In this document: positions 1-5,659 of the stretch, piece after piece
How positions within the stretch are numbered: the stretch's first letter is position 1
How the letters are laid out: each line of letters starts with the position of its first letter
Assembly: GCA_036260935.1 (NCBI GenBank)
Contig: DATALQ010000045.1
Span: 1-64,000, forward strand
Direction of reading: 5' to 3'
From: JAEYOM01 sp036260935
Lineage (GTDB): Bacteria > Bacillota > Clostridia > Acetivibrionales > DTU013
DNA length: 64,000 nucleotides
The notes under the pieces: model-generated
Database searches by the model: none
The model's input: the letters and a program-made list of their open reading frames with translations, nothing else
Told to the model about the DNA's origin: nothing
Program-made: the position numbers and the translations under genes

Positions 1-501
1 AGCTGTTACTTTCCTTCTTCGTTCCCTTCTCGCATATTCAAAAGCATATCTGCAAATTCTTTCACACCCTTTTCTAGTAAATACTTTTATGCTCTCAGCA
101 GCGTCTTCGCCTACCATATGTTCAATTCCTACATATAAATCCTCAGTATTTTCTCTTACTATGACAATATCAATGTCATCATACCTTGAAGGAATCCCTT
201 GATATGTTTTAATTGGACGCAAATTTACATATAAATCGAGATCCTTTCTAAGGGCAACATTTACACTTCTGAAGCCTTCACCTACAGGAGTAGTAATAGG
301 GCCTTTTAATGCAATTCCATTCTTGATAATAGAATCTGTAACTGACTTAGGTAAAGGTGTCCCGAATTGATCAATCATTTGAGACCCTGCATTTTGAATC
401 TCCCAATTCAGCTTTACGCCCGATGCATCTATCAACTTCTGCGTTGCAAATGCAACCTCAGGTCCTATGCCGTCTCCAGGAATTAAAGTAATTGTACGCA
501 T
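1..501 (-). CDS. isocitrate/isopropylmalate dehydrogenase family protein, partial (C-terminus beyond window)
   Basis: Open from an ATG at 501 to the window edge, giving the first 167 residues of a family normally about 330-360 long. The N-terminal GDGIGPE motif (residues 9-15) and the motif RENTEDLYVGIEH (116-128) are hallmarks of the NAD(P)-dependent decarboxylating beta-hydroxyacid dehydrogenases; the RENTE..Y.GIEH form fits NAD-dependent isocitrate (or homoisocitrate) dehydrogenase better than LeuB. Such enzymes oxidatively decarboxylate isocitrate to 2-oxoglutarate in the cytoplasm. A GGAG ribosome binding site precedes the ATG. Upstream lies a GC-rich repeat of the cassette array, so this gene is either the last cassette or the chromosomal gene bordering the array; the window cannot decide. 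Substrate assignment is inference. Confidence 0.85.
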   Translation of the reverse strand, partial: MRTITLIPGDGIGPEVAFATQKLIDASGVKLNWEIQNAGSQMIDQFGTPLPKSVTDSIIKNGIALKGPITTPVGEGFRSVNVALRKDLDLYVNLRPIKTYQGIPSRYDDIDIVIVRENTEDLYVGIEHMVGEDAAESIKVFTRKGCERICRYAFEYARRERRRKVTA

Positions 502-540
502 ATCTGTCCACTCCGTTACTTCAAATTTATTCTATAAATG

Positions 541-812
541 TCCGCCATACGATGTGGCGGCGTAACCTGCGCGATTTTATGTAACGTCTCAGCAGCAGCG
601 ACGCCGATAAGCTGTGACCCGCAAAGCCCTTCTCCCTGGCGGCGCTCGCACCCGGCGAAGGAATGCGGTTTACTGCAGGGACCTTTATTTCAGGATCCAA
701 ATCAAGAACTCAGACCTTGTGTCCCCTTGCGCGGGCAGCATTGTTATGTAAAGTACCGCCCATCCTCAGGCCGTACGGCGGAGTCAAGACCGGATTCCCT
801 TCTTTCCAATAT
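541..812 (-). repeat. intercassette repeat A, attC-like
   Basis: GC-rich block between two AT-rich minus-strand genes. Read on the minus strand it begins after the TIGR04076 gene with a short palindrome around CCGCCGTACGGC, then ACATAACAATGCTGC (near 750-736), and ends with GAGACGTTACAT (590-579). The outer AAC/GTT pair and GC-rich inner arms can fold back on each other, as in attC sites of integron cassettes. The middle part around 600-655 is nearly identical to repeat B, and the part around 741-800 to repeat D. A further palindrome CCGCCA..TGGCGG sits at 542-560. Identity as a recombination site is inferred. Confidence 0.6.
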
Positions 813-836
813 TTCTTTTTCTAAAAAATTAATTAT

Positions 837-1148
837 TTATTCTTCGATAGCTTTTACTGAGAAAATAACAGGTCTAACACCATCAGTACAGCACAGTATT
901 TGCAAACCATCTTTATTGTACCAAGGAGAACAAGTAGCACCCAACGAAATTGCGCTAACACCCCTGTAAATATCGATCCAAGCCCAAGGGCAAAAACCTT
1001 TTGGCATAACTGCACTACCTTCAAATAAAAAGGTATCACCTTCTTCAAGTAAGGGACATGGGCCAACAGCACGCCCTTCTGTGAGGTACGCATCTGCTAG
1101 ATTCTCATAAAAATGTTTTTTCAAAACAGTTATTTCTACTTTTTTCAT
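837..1148 (-). CDS. TIGR04076 family protein
   Basis: A 103-residue protein with the layout of the TIGR04076 family: an N-terminal KKVEITVLKK strand, the segment GPCPLLEEGDTFLFEG, the CPWAWIDIYR region and the C-terminal motif CCTDGVRPVIF. Family members are small cytoplasmic proteins of unknown function, often found alone in anaerobe genomes. The ribosome binding site GGAGAG lies just upstream of the ATG. The gene has its own cassette-like position, with repeat B upstream and repeat A downstream, and a lower GC content than the repeats. No biochemical role can be given. Confidence 0.85.
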   Translation of the reverse strand: MKKVEITVLKKHFYENLADAYLTEGRAVGPCPLLEEGDTFLFEGSAVMPKGFCPWAWIDIYRGVSAISLGATCSPWYNKDGLQILCCTDGVRPVIFSVKAIEE

Positions 1149-1192
1149 AAAGCTCTCTCCACTTCAAATAAATATTCTCTATTACTTCACAA

Positions 1193-1560
1193 AGCGTCCA
1201 ATTTCGCCCGTCGGCCGCTATGCCCGGGCAACACTGGCAGATGGTATTTCGAATAACGTCTCCGCAGTCGTGACGCCGATAAGTGAGACCCTCGAAGCCC
1301 TTCTCCCTGGCGGTGCTCGCACCCCGGTTGCATGGGCGAGCAGCAGGCTTCGCCTGCGACCAGCCCAGGATGCATGGACGAGCAGCAGGCTTCGCCTGCG
1401 ACCAGCCCCAGTAAATCGGTGTAGCACTGCTCGCGCTTCTGACTGTCAATGGTATAAGGCTAGATGGCTTTCCCCTGGCACCCTTGCGCTGACTGCTTTG
1501 TTATGTGATGGATGAGGCCCCTCTGGCTCAGAGGATGCCACGGACGGCATCACCTAAATA
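1193..1560 (-). repeat. intercassette repeat B, attC-like, with internal tandem hairpin units
   Basis: The best preserved repeat. On the plus strand AACGTCTCCGCAGTC (1254-1268) is matched by the inverted GACTGCTTTGTT (1491-1502), so the ends pair with bulges like the arms of an attC site. Inside are two tandem copies (about 1328-1366 and 1369-1408) of a unit holding the perfect hairpin GCAGGC-TTC-GCCTGC. Beyond the GTTATTC end lies a block (1193-1240) also found in repeat E. A palindrome GATGCC-GTCCGT-GGCATC (about 1535-1552) marks the gene-proximal side. Recombination function is inferred from shape and position only. Confidence 0.65.
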
Positions 1561-1613
1561 CGTCCTGCTGTCTTGTATCTTACATATATACCAATTTTTT
1601 ATAAACACGCATG

Positions 1614-1641
1614 TTTACATCTACTAATTACGTGCTATAAT
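1614..1641 (+). promoter_or_regulatory. promoter of antisense RNA
   Basis: TTTACA at 1614-1619, a 16-base spacer and a perfect TATAAT at 1636-1641. It fires toward the 3' end of the convergent small membrane peptide gene; a start near 1648 is expected. Confidence 0.7.
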
Positions 1642-1647
1642 ATAAAT

Positions 1648-1723
1648 AAGGACGGCGACGCTTGTTGCTGTCAGGTTAATTTAGGGACTTATTTGAAACG
1701 GTTTTTATTAAACCGTTTTTTTC
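1648..1723 (+). ncRNA. antisense RNA, putative type I antitoxin
   Basis: A promoter at 1614-1641 and a strong intrinsic terminator at 1696-1722 (stem AAACGGTTT/AAACCGTTT, loop TTATT, then seven T) define a transcript of about 75 bases with no credible reading frame. Its 3' third is the exact complement of the last codons and 3' end of the 56-residue peptide gene on the other strand. Convergent, tail-to-tail overlap of a small regulatory RNA with a short hydrophobic peptide gene is the arrangement of Firmicutes type I antitoxins such as RatA (to TxpA) and SR4 (to BsrG). Its 5' part (1647-1675) is also an inverted copy of the toxin leader (1887-1916). Confidence 0.65.
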
Positions 1724-1859
1724 TTTGTCTTTCCGGATGTGGCTTTAGTAGCTTGTCTACAATAACTCTTGCAAGTACAGCTACTCCCAAAGGGATGAAT
1801 ATGTATTTCATACACCAGACAACAGCAAACCCGATGTTGGTGTACAATACACTGCTCAT
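1689..1859 (-). CDS. small hydrophobic peptide, putative type I toxin
   Basis: A 56-codon frame starting at ATG 1859, with a textbook AGGAGGTGG ribosome binding site six bases upstream. The peptide has one predicted membrane segment (about residues 7-33, from IGFAVVWCMKY to LARVIV) and a strongly basic tail (HPERQRKKRFNKNRFK). This is the build of membrane-acting type I toxins of Firmicutes, though no specific family is recognised. The leader of about 120 bases is driven by a near-consensus promoter (TTGATA-17-TATAAT), and an antisense RNA overlaps the 3' end. It sits in the cassette array between repeats B and C. Toxicity is inferred from architecture; a harmless small membrane protein remains possible. 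Confidence 0.65.
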   Translation of the reverse strand: MSSVLYTNIGFAVVWCMKYIFIPLGVAVLARVIVDKLLKPHPERQRKKRFNKNRFK

Positions 1860-1886
1860 GTTACCACCTCCTTCCTTAGTAGATTC

Positions 1887-1916
1887 CCTGCAGCAACTAT
1901 AACGTCACCGTCCTTA
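1887..1916 (-). repeat. inverted repeat, toxin-leader copy
   Basis: TAAGGACGGTGACG followed by GTTGCTGCAGG on the minus strand closely matches TAAGGACGGCGACG and GTTGCTGTCAGG at 1647-1675 on the plus strand. The two copies flank the peptide gene in inverted orientation, so a long toxin mRNA could pair its 5' leader with its own 3' end. Confidence 0.75.
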
Positions 1917-1988
1917 TATTCAGGAACCTACAGGAAGGAACTGAAAAGCAAAATCCGTAAACTATAACCTGAGTTTGCACCTTCATCC

Positions 1989-2017
1989 ATTATATACCAT
2001 AAGCTAACGACTATCAA
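1989..2017 (-). promoter_or_regulatory. promoter of the small peptide gene
   Basis: On the minus strand TTGATA (2017-2012), a 17-base spacer and a perfect TATAAT (1994-1989). Transcription would start near 1982, leaving a leader of about 120 bases before the ATG at 1859. Confidence 0.75.
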
Positions 2018-2068
2018 TACAGAAACGAACATTTGTTCTTCTATGCATTTTTACTATATCATTTCTAA

Positions 2069-2190
2069 ATAACGTCCGGCATTGCTGACGCCGTTTGAGC
2101 CGGACCCCAAAGTAATACCTGTGAGAGAGCCATACATTGTTACAAATGGGCTCGGGCCTGCGAAGCCAGAGATGCACGGACGTGCATCCC
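2069..2190 (-). repeat. intercassette repeat C, short attC-like element
   Basis: The most compact repeat: on the minus strand a palindrome GATGCAC-GTCC-GTGCATC (2188-2171) directly after the GNAT gene, then TTTGTAACAATG (about 2146-2135) and finally GCCGGACGTTATTT (2082-2069). The TGTAAC and GTTATTT ends span 78 bases, inside the usual attC size range. An internal GTCCGGC/GCCGGAC pair gives a further stem. It shares the ATAACGTC and TGACGCCG segments with repeat B. Confidence 0.55.
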
Positions 2191-2201
2191 TAAACTTGCT
2201 T

Positions 2202-2675
2202 TTATGGGCTTTTATAAAATTCAAATTGTGGACCTTTATCATCACTTCTTCTTAACTCATTATAGTACCCATCTGTATATCTTCCACAAACCTTTCTCCA
2301 AAACTCTATTGCAGGTTTGTTAAAATCCATAGTTGATACTCGAAATTTATCCTGACACATATCAAATATCATAAAAGCTGCCTTAGTTCCTATACCTCTT
2401 TTTCTATACTTTCTTGAAACCCAAAAATGTCTTAGGTATGTTAAACCTTTTTCAATTCTAATGACTGCGAATCCAGCAATCTTTTCATTTGCTTTTATAA
2501 AATACGAAATATAGTTTGATGCAGTAGTATATTCAGAAACATCATAACCATGAAAGCAACCATCTCGTTCAACATCTTTTTTACTAAATTCACTTGTATC
2601 ATATGAAAACAACTGAAATAACTGGAATAATACGTTTGTATCCTCTTTCTTAATTTCTTGCAATAATATATCCAT
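2202..2675 (-). CDS. GNAT family N-acetyltransferase
   Basis: A 157-residue protein with the acetyl-CoA binding fold: a beta strand AGFAVIRIEKG (about 67-77), the LRHFWVSRKYRKRGIGTKA segment carrying the R-x-x-G-x-G/A pyrophosphate loop (about 81-99) and a C-terminal FNKPAIEFWRKVCG helix typical of GNAT enzymes. The acceptor is unknown. Ribosome binding site GGAGGATAA upstream of the ATG. It is one of two unrelated GNAT genes in the array, each flanked by GC-rich repeats; small acetyltransferases are among the commonest cargo of gene cassettes. Confidence 0.85.
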   Translation of the reverse strand: MDILLQEIKKEDTNVLFQLFQLFSYDTSEFSKKDVERDGCFHGYDVSEYTTASNYISYFIKANEKIAGFAVIRIEKGLTYLRHFWVSRKYRKRGIGTKAAFMIFDMCQDKFRVSTMDFNKPAIEFWRKVCGRYTDGYYNELRRSDDKGPQFEFYKSP

Positions 2676-2699
2676 TTAATTTATCCTCCAGTATATAAA

Positions 2700-2855
2700 A
2701 GCAATTGTGGCACTGCTCGATCTACAGTCGAATGGCGGAGGAGACGTTTGCTTTTTGCTGCCGTGCCCTTGCGCCGACTGCTATGTTATGTGAAGTTTTG
2801 CTCATCCTACGGCCGCATGGCGGAGTCAAGGCCGGATTTCCTTTGCATTTTATGT
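2700..2855 (-). repeat. intercassette repeat D, partial
   Basis: Matches repeat A across the gene-proximal half: the minus-strand motifs CTTGACTCCGCC, CGGCC..AGGATG, CACATAACATAGCAGTCGGC and GCGCAAGGG are shared, and the ACATAAC end lies at 2792-2786. The opposite GTTA end is not found, so the element appears truncated before the GNAT gene at 2675. Confidence 0.6.
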
Positions 2856-2856
2856 T

Positions 2857-3333
2857 TTACTCATTTTTATACTCCATATGATAATAATCATCACTACCCC
2901 AGGGGAAATCCATATGATGCTTTAAAATAACCGTATATCCACAATTCTCATAACACTTAACTGCCCTAATATTAAATGTCCTAACTTCCATATATATAAG
3001 GCAGTTTGGATAATAAGCTCTTACATATTGAGTAATTATTTTTACAAAATCTTTTCCAATACCAAGTCCGCAATACTCCGGCCTCATCCCTAAGCCAATT
3101 TCGATTTTTTCATCTTTATCCTTTGTCATCCGAAAAAATCCGACAAATTCTCCTTGTTTATTAGTGACAGAACGAAAATCGGATTCTCTAGCTTTTGGAT
3201 CAGCAATTGACCATTTTTGCTGAACTGCTATATCCCATGGAGCAAAGTTATATACCGAATATTCAGCATTATACTTCCATTCACAAAGTTGCTTTGCATA
3301 TTCTTCCGTCAGTTTTTTAATAATAAGTTCCAT
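2857..3333 (-). CDS. GNAT family N-acetyltransferase
   Basis: A 158-residue acetyltransferase: the motif EIGLGMRPEYCGLGIGKDFV (about 78-97) contains the Q/G-x-x-G-x-G/A acetyl-CoA loop (here GLGIG), followed by IYMEVRTFNIRAVKCYENCG, the N-x-x-A-x-x-x-Y-E/K-x-x-G signature that ends GNAT domains. Target unknown; the family acetylates amino groups of proteins, antibiotics or metabolites. Ribosome binding site AAGGAGAAG before the ATG. It is not a close duplicate of the neighbouring GNAT gene. Repeats D and E flank it. Confidence 0.88.
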   Translation of the reverse strand: MELIIKKLTEEYAKQLCEWKYNAEYSVYNFAPWDIAVQQKWSIADPKARESDFRSVTNKQGEFVGFFRMTKDKDEKIEIGLGMRPEYCGLGIGKDFVKIITQYVRAYYPNCLIYMEVRTFNIRAVKCYENCGYTVILKHHMDFPWGSDDYYHMEYKNE

Positions 3334-3364
3334 TATTTCTTCTCCTTACTATGCTCTTATATAA

Positions 3365-3632
3365 TGTGCAGAGCGTCAATTTTCGCCCGACGGCAGAGCC
3401 CAGGCGCCGTAACTGGGCTGGCAATGTCATATATCGGCCCGATTTCCCGACGCCGATGAACCGTAGTGACACCTCGACTTGGTGAACCGGTATGGTGCTG
3501 GCTTCCCATTTCTGCTCGCACTCCGTAACCGTTCTCCTTTTAATCAGGCCAGCGAGCCTTGCGGGAAAGCCTTGTTAGCTGATGCCAGACGTCCCGTAAA
3601 GCAAGAGCCACACGGATGTGGCGACCTTAAAG
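3365..3632 (-). repeat. intercassette repeat E, degenerate
   Basis: Reading the minus strand, a palindrome GCCACA-TCCG-TGTGGC (about 3624-3609) follows the DUF3795 gene, then AGCTAACAAGG (3581-3571) and GCAAGG, the equivalents of the ACATAACAA and GCGCAAGG of other repeats. The far side holds ATCGGCGTC and then a block (3370-3425) with TCGGGCGAAAATTGACGCTC that matches the flank of repeat B. A clear GTTA end is missing. Confidence 0.55.
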
Positions 3633-3636
3633 CTAA

Positions 3637-4152
3637 CTATTTATTTTCCTGCTGCCATATATAGTACTTGTTTTCTCTTGGTTCAACTGCTGCTTTACCT
3701 TTATCTCTAATAATTTTACAATTCTCTACCGGTACGTTTCCATATGTAGATCTGAACAACTTCTTTTTTTCACATTCTTCAAGTTCATCACAGTTCCAAC
3801 ATCCTTCATATCCTTTTGACTCTATACATAATAAAACATCACACTTATGTGTTGCCTTAACTATTCCACCGAAAACTTTATCCGCACTTGGAACTGAACA
3901 TCCTCGGGCTTCCATGCAAACATTTTCACATTGTAAAGCAATTATTTTGTCCAACAATTCTAAAAACTGTGGAAACCTTTTAAATTCGTTGAAGAAAGGT
4001 ATATTTGTTCTACTAAAATGCAACAGAAATTTATCATATTCCAATTCGTTAATTGCTGCTTTGAAAGATTTTGCGGTTTCGTATATTCTTTCTTGTCTGA
4101 ATAGGCAATCACAACAAGTCATCCCACAAGGTGCTATAAGCTTTTCGTCCAT
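3637..4152 (-). CDS. DUF3795 domain-containing protein
   Basis: A 171-residue cytoplasmic protein rich in cysteines, opening with IAPCGMTCCDCLFRQ (about residues 6-20), the signature of DUF3795 proteins, with further cysteine pairs at CENVCMEARGC (about 95-105), CDVLLCIE and CWNCDELEEC (about 135-145). The spacing suggests metal binding, possibly zinc or an iron-sulfur cluster, but the function of the family is unknown. The ribosome binding site AAAGGAGG is eight bases before the ATG. It is the outermost gene of the array on the high-coordinate side. Confidence 0.8.
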   Translation of the reverse strand: MDEKLIAPCGMTCCDCLFRQERIYETAKSFKAAINELEYDKFLLHFSRTNIPFFNEFKRFPQFLELLDKIIALQCENVCMEARGCSVPSADKVFGGIVKATHKCDVLLCIESKGYEGCWNCDELEECEKKKLFRSTYGNVPVENCKIIRDKGKAAVEPRENKYYIWQQENK

Positions 4153-4597
4153 TTAGATATCCTCCTTTACTTATTAGTCTAGTACTAGAAATATTCATGT
4201 AAAATCTAGCTCTCTAGACACTATGCTTTGAAATGTTCGTGACACAATGTCACGGTCAACAGCGCTCGATTTCAGCTAATTACTGCTGTTCTGACTTGTG
4301 TGATGTTACCTATATCCGGCATCGGAATTTGCGATGCGTGTCGAATATTATACCATTTCATTGGCATCTGCGATGTGTGCGTTGTGCATTTCTTAGAATT
4401 ATATAGTATCTGCGTAGGGTGTCTGATAATAGCGATCTAGCTGAAGTCAAGGCATGTTTTCATATTAGCACATTATTCTACATTATTACTACTATTTTCT
4501 ATATTTCGGGCAAACGATAAGAGGGTTGATATCTTCAGAAATGTGCTGAGAAGTGCTTAGAAGCGGAGATAAGCAAGCAGTAATTCTGCTATCCCGT
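4153..4597. other. gene-free stretch bordering the array
   Basis: No credible reading frame and no integrase. It holds a perfect hairpin CGTGACA-CAA-TGTCACG (4239-4255) and three related segments about 44 bases apart (near 4319, 4363 and 4407) around TGCGATGCGTG, TGCGATGTGTG and TGCGTAGGGTG. These could be protein-binding sites or decayed repeats. Confidence 0.4.
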
Positions 4598-4637
4598 AAA
4601 AAAGGGTACCTTGCCCAACAAGTGAACAAGGTACCTC
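4598..4637 (-). terminator. intrinsic terminator of the TIGR04086 gene
   Basis: Stem GGTACCTTG (4605-4613) / CAAGGTACC (4627-4635) with six T following on the minus strand; it closes the queA-tgt-yajC-TIGR04086 transcript. Confidence 0.85.
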
Positions 4638-4669
4638 GCATGTTTTTATTAAAATAATTCCATAAGGAC

Positions 4670-5101
4670 TCAGGCGTGTTTGTATTTTGCCGTAACCTTG
4701 GCATTGATGCCGACAATGCCTCCGATGGCTCCTGCAAGAACGCCTATTATCGTCATTGTCACGACATATTTGTCGATGGCGAAGTCATTGTAAACGAGAC
4801 TGCTTAAAATGTACAGTATTATCATATAGATCAGGCCTACGATGCTTCCGTTGAGCCAGCCTCTGTTACGTACGCCCTTAGTGGATATTGCGCCCGCCGT
4901 AAGTACGCTGACGAGTGTAGTAACCACAACGGCCGGGGTGGTAAGTCGCTGCGGGAAATCTGTGTTGGCCAGTATCAGGGCAAAAAGCATGAACGCCGGT
5001 ATGGTAATGACGTATGAAACCATAAGCCCCTTCAATATAGAAAACAGACTCATTTTTTCATTTGCCGCGGCGCCGGTATTCGAATTGGATGTTTTGAGCA
5101 C
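4670..5101 (-). CDS. TIGR04086 family membrane protein
   Basis: A strongly hydrophobic protein of about 143 residues with four predicted membrane segments (for example LMVSYVITIPAFMLFALIL and IVGLIYMIILYILSSLVY) and a C-terminal glycine-rich helix. The pattern and the place next to yajC match TIGR04086, a Firmicutes family of unknown function. A GTG at 5101 is chosen because AGGAGTG lies eight bases upstream; an in-frame ATG at 5128 has no ribosome binding site. In several Clostridia this gene is followed by the SCIFF peptide gene scfA; here a terminator and the cassette array follow instead. Confidence 0.8.
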   Translation of the reverse strand: MLKTSNSNTGAAANEKMSLFSILKGLMVSYVITIPAFMLFALILANTDFPQRLTTPAVVVTTLVSVLTAGAISTKGVRNRGWLNGSIVGLIYMIILYILSSLVYNDFAIDKYVVTMTIIGVLAGAIGGIVGINAKVTAKYKHA

Positions 5102-5248
5102 GTTTATCACTCCTGTACGCGAATACATATAATTGCATCATACAATATACATATTAGCCGGCGAGCAGGAATAGAACACTTCTTTACCGGTTACAAAACT
5201 CTCAGGCAAATCAATTCCAATGGGCATTGTCCAACCATGCTCCGAAAT

Positions 5249-5289
5249 AAAAAACCCCGGGGACGCCTATTGCAGTCCCTGGGATTTTA
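5249..5289 (-). terminator. intrinsic terminator after yajC
   Basis: On the minus strand a GC-rich stem AAATCCCAGGGAC / GTCCCCGGGGTTT followed by a run of T, located directly after the yajC stop. Confidence 0.8.
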
Positions 5290-5299
5290 AACGATCGAA

Positions 5300-5590
5300 T
5301 CAGGATTCAACCGGTTTGACGACTTCTTTGACAGCCCATTTTTTGAAAGTGATTTTTGCCTTTTCAACACCGGTCTCGATAGTAACTTCGTCGTCCTTGA
5401 TGTTGATGATCTTACCTGTAACGCCGCCGATAGTTGTAACCTGGTTGCCCACCTGCATTGCATCCAGCATAGCTTTGGCTTTCTTGTCCCTTCTTTTCTG
5501 GGGCAGGAATATCATCAGGTACATGATCAGGATGAAAAATACAAGGTAGCCCAATGTAAGTAAAAGGCCGCCGCCCTGTCCTGTTGGCAT
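5300..5590 (-). CDS. yajC: preprotein translocase subunit YajC
   Basis: A 96-residue protein with one N-terminal membrane segment (TLGYLVFFILIMYLMIFLP, about 12-30) and then the motif PQKRRDKKAKAMLDAMQVG and the GNQVTTIGGVTGKI segment diagnostic of YajC. YajC associates with SecDF in the membrane and assists SecYEG export. Ribosome binding site GGAGGAAAA. It lies downstream of tgt and queA, an order conserved in many bacteria, and a terminator follows. Confidence 0.95.
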   Translation of the reverse strand: MPTGQGGGLLLTLGYLVFFILIMYLMIFLPQKRRDKKAKAMLDAMQVGNQVTTIGGVTGKIINIKDDEVTIETGVEKAKITFKKWAVKEVVKPVES

Positions 5591-5659
5591 AAAAGTTTTC
5601 CTCCGTTATTGTTTATATTTTATTATAGGTTTCTTAACCTTAATAATCCCACATAATTT

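Noticed and set aside
538..969. Plus-strand reading frame of 143 codons across repeat A
   Set aside because: Runs through a GC-rich palindromic repeat and into the TIGR04076 gene on the other strand; no ribosome binding site and no family resemblance.
1573..1902. Plus-strand reading frame of 109 codons
   Set aside because: It crosses a strong plus-strand terminator and is antisense to the 56-residue peptide, which has the far better ribosome binding site.
4153..4669. Search for a SCIFF (six-cysteine) peptide gene or an integron integrase beside the array
   Set aside because: No frame with a six-cysteine pattern and none with tyrosine recombinase motifs was found on either strand.
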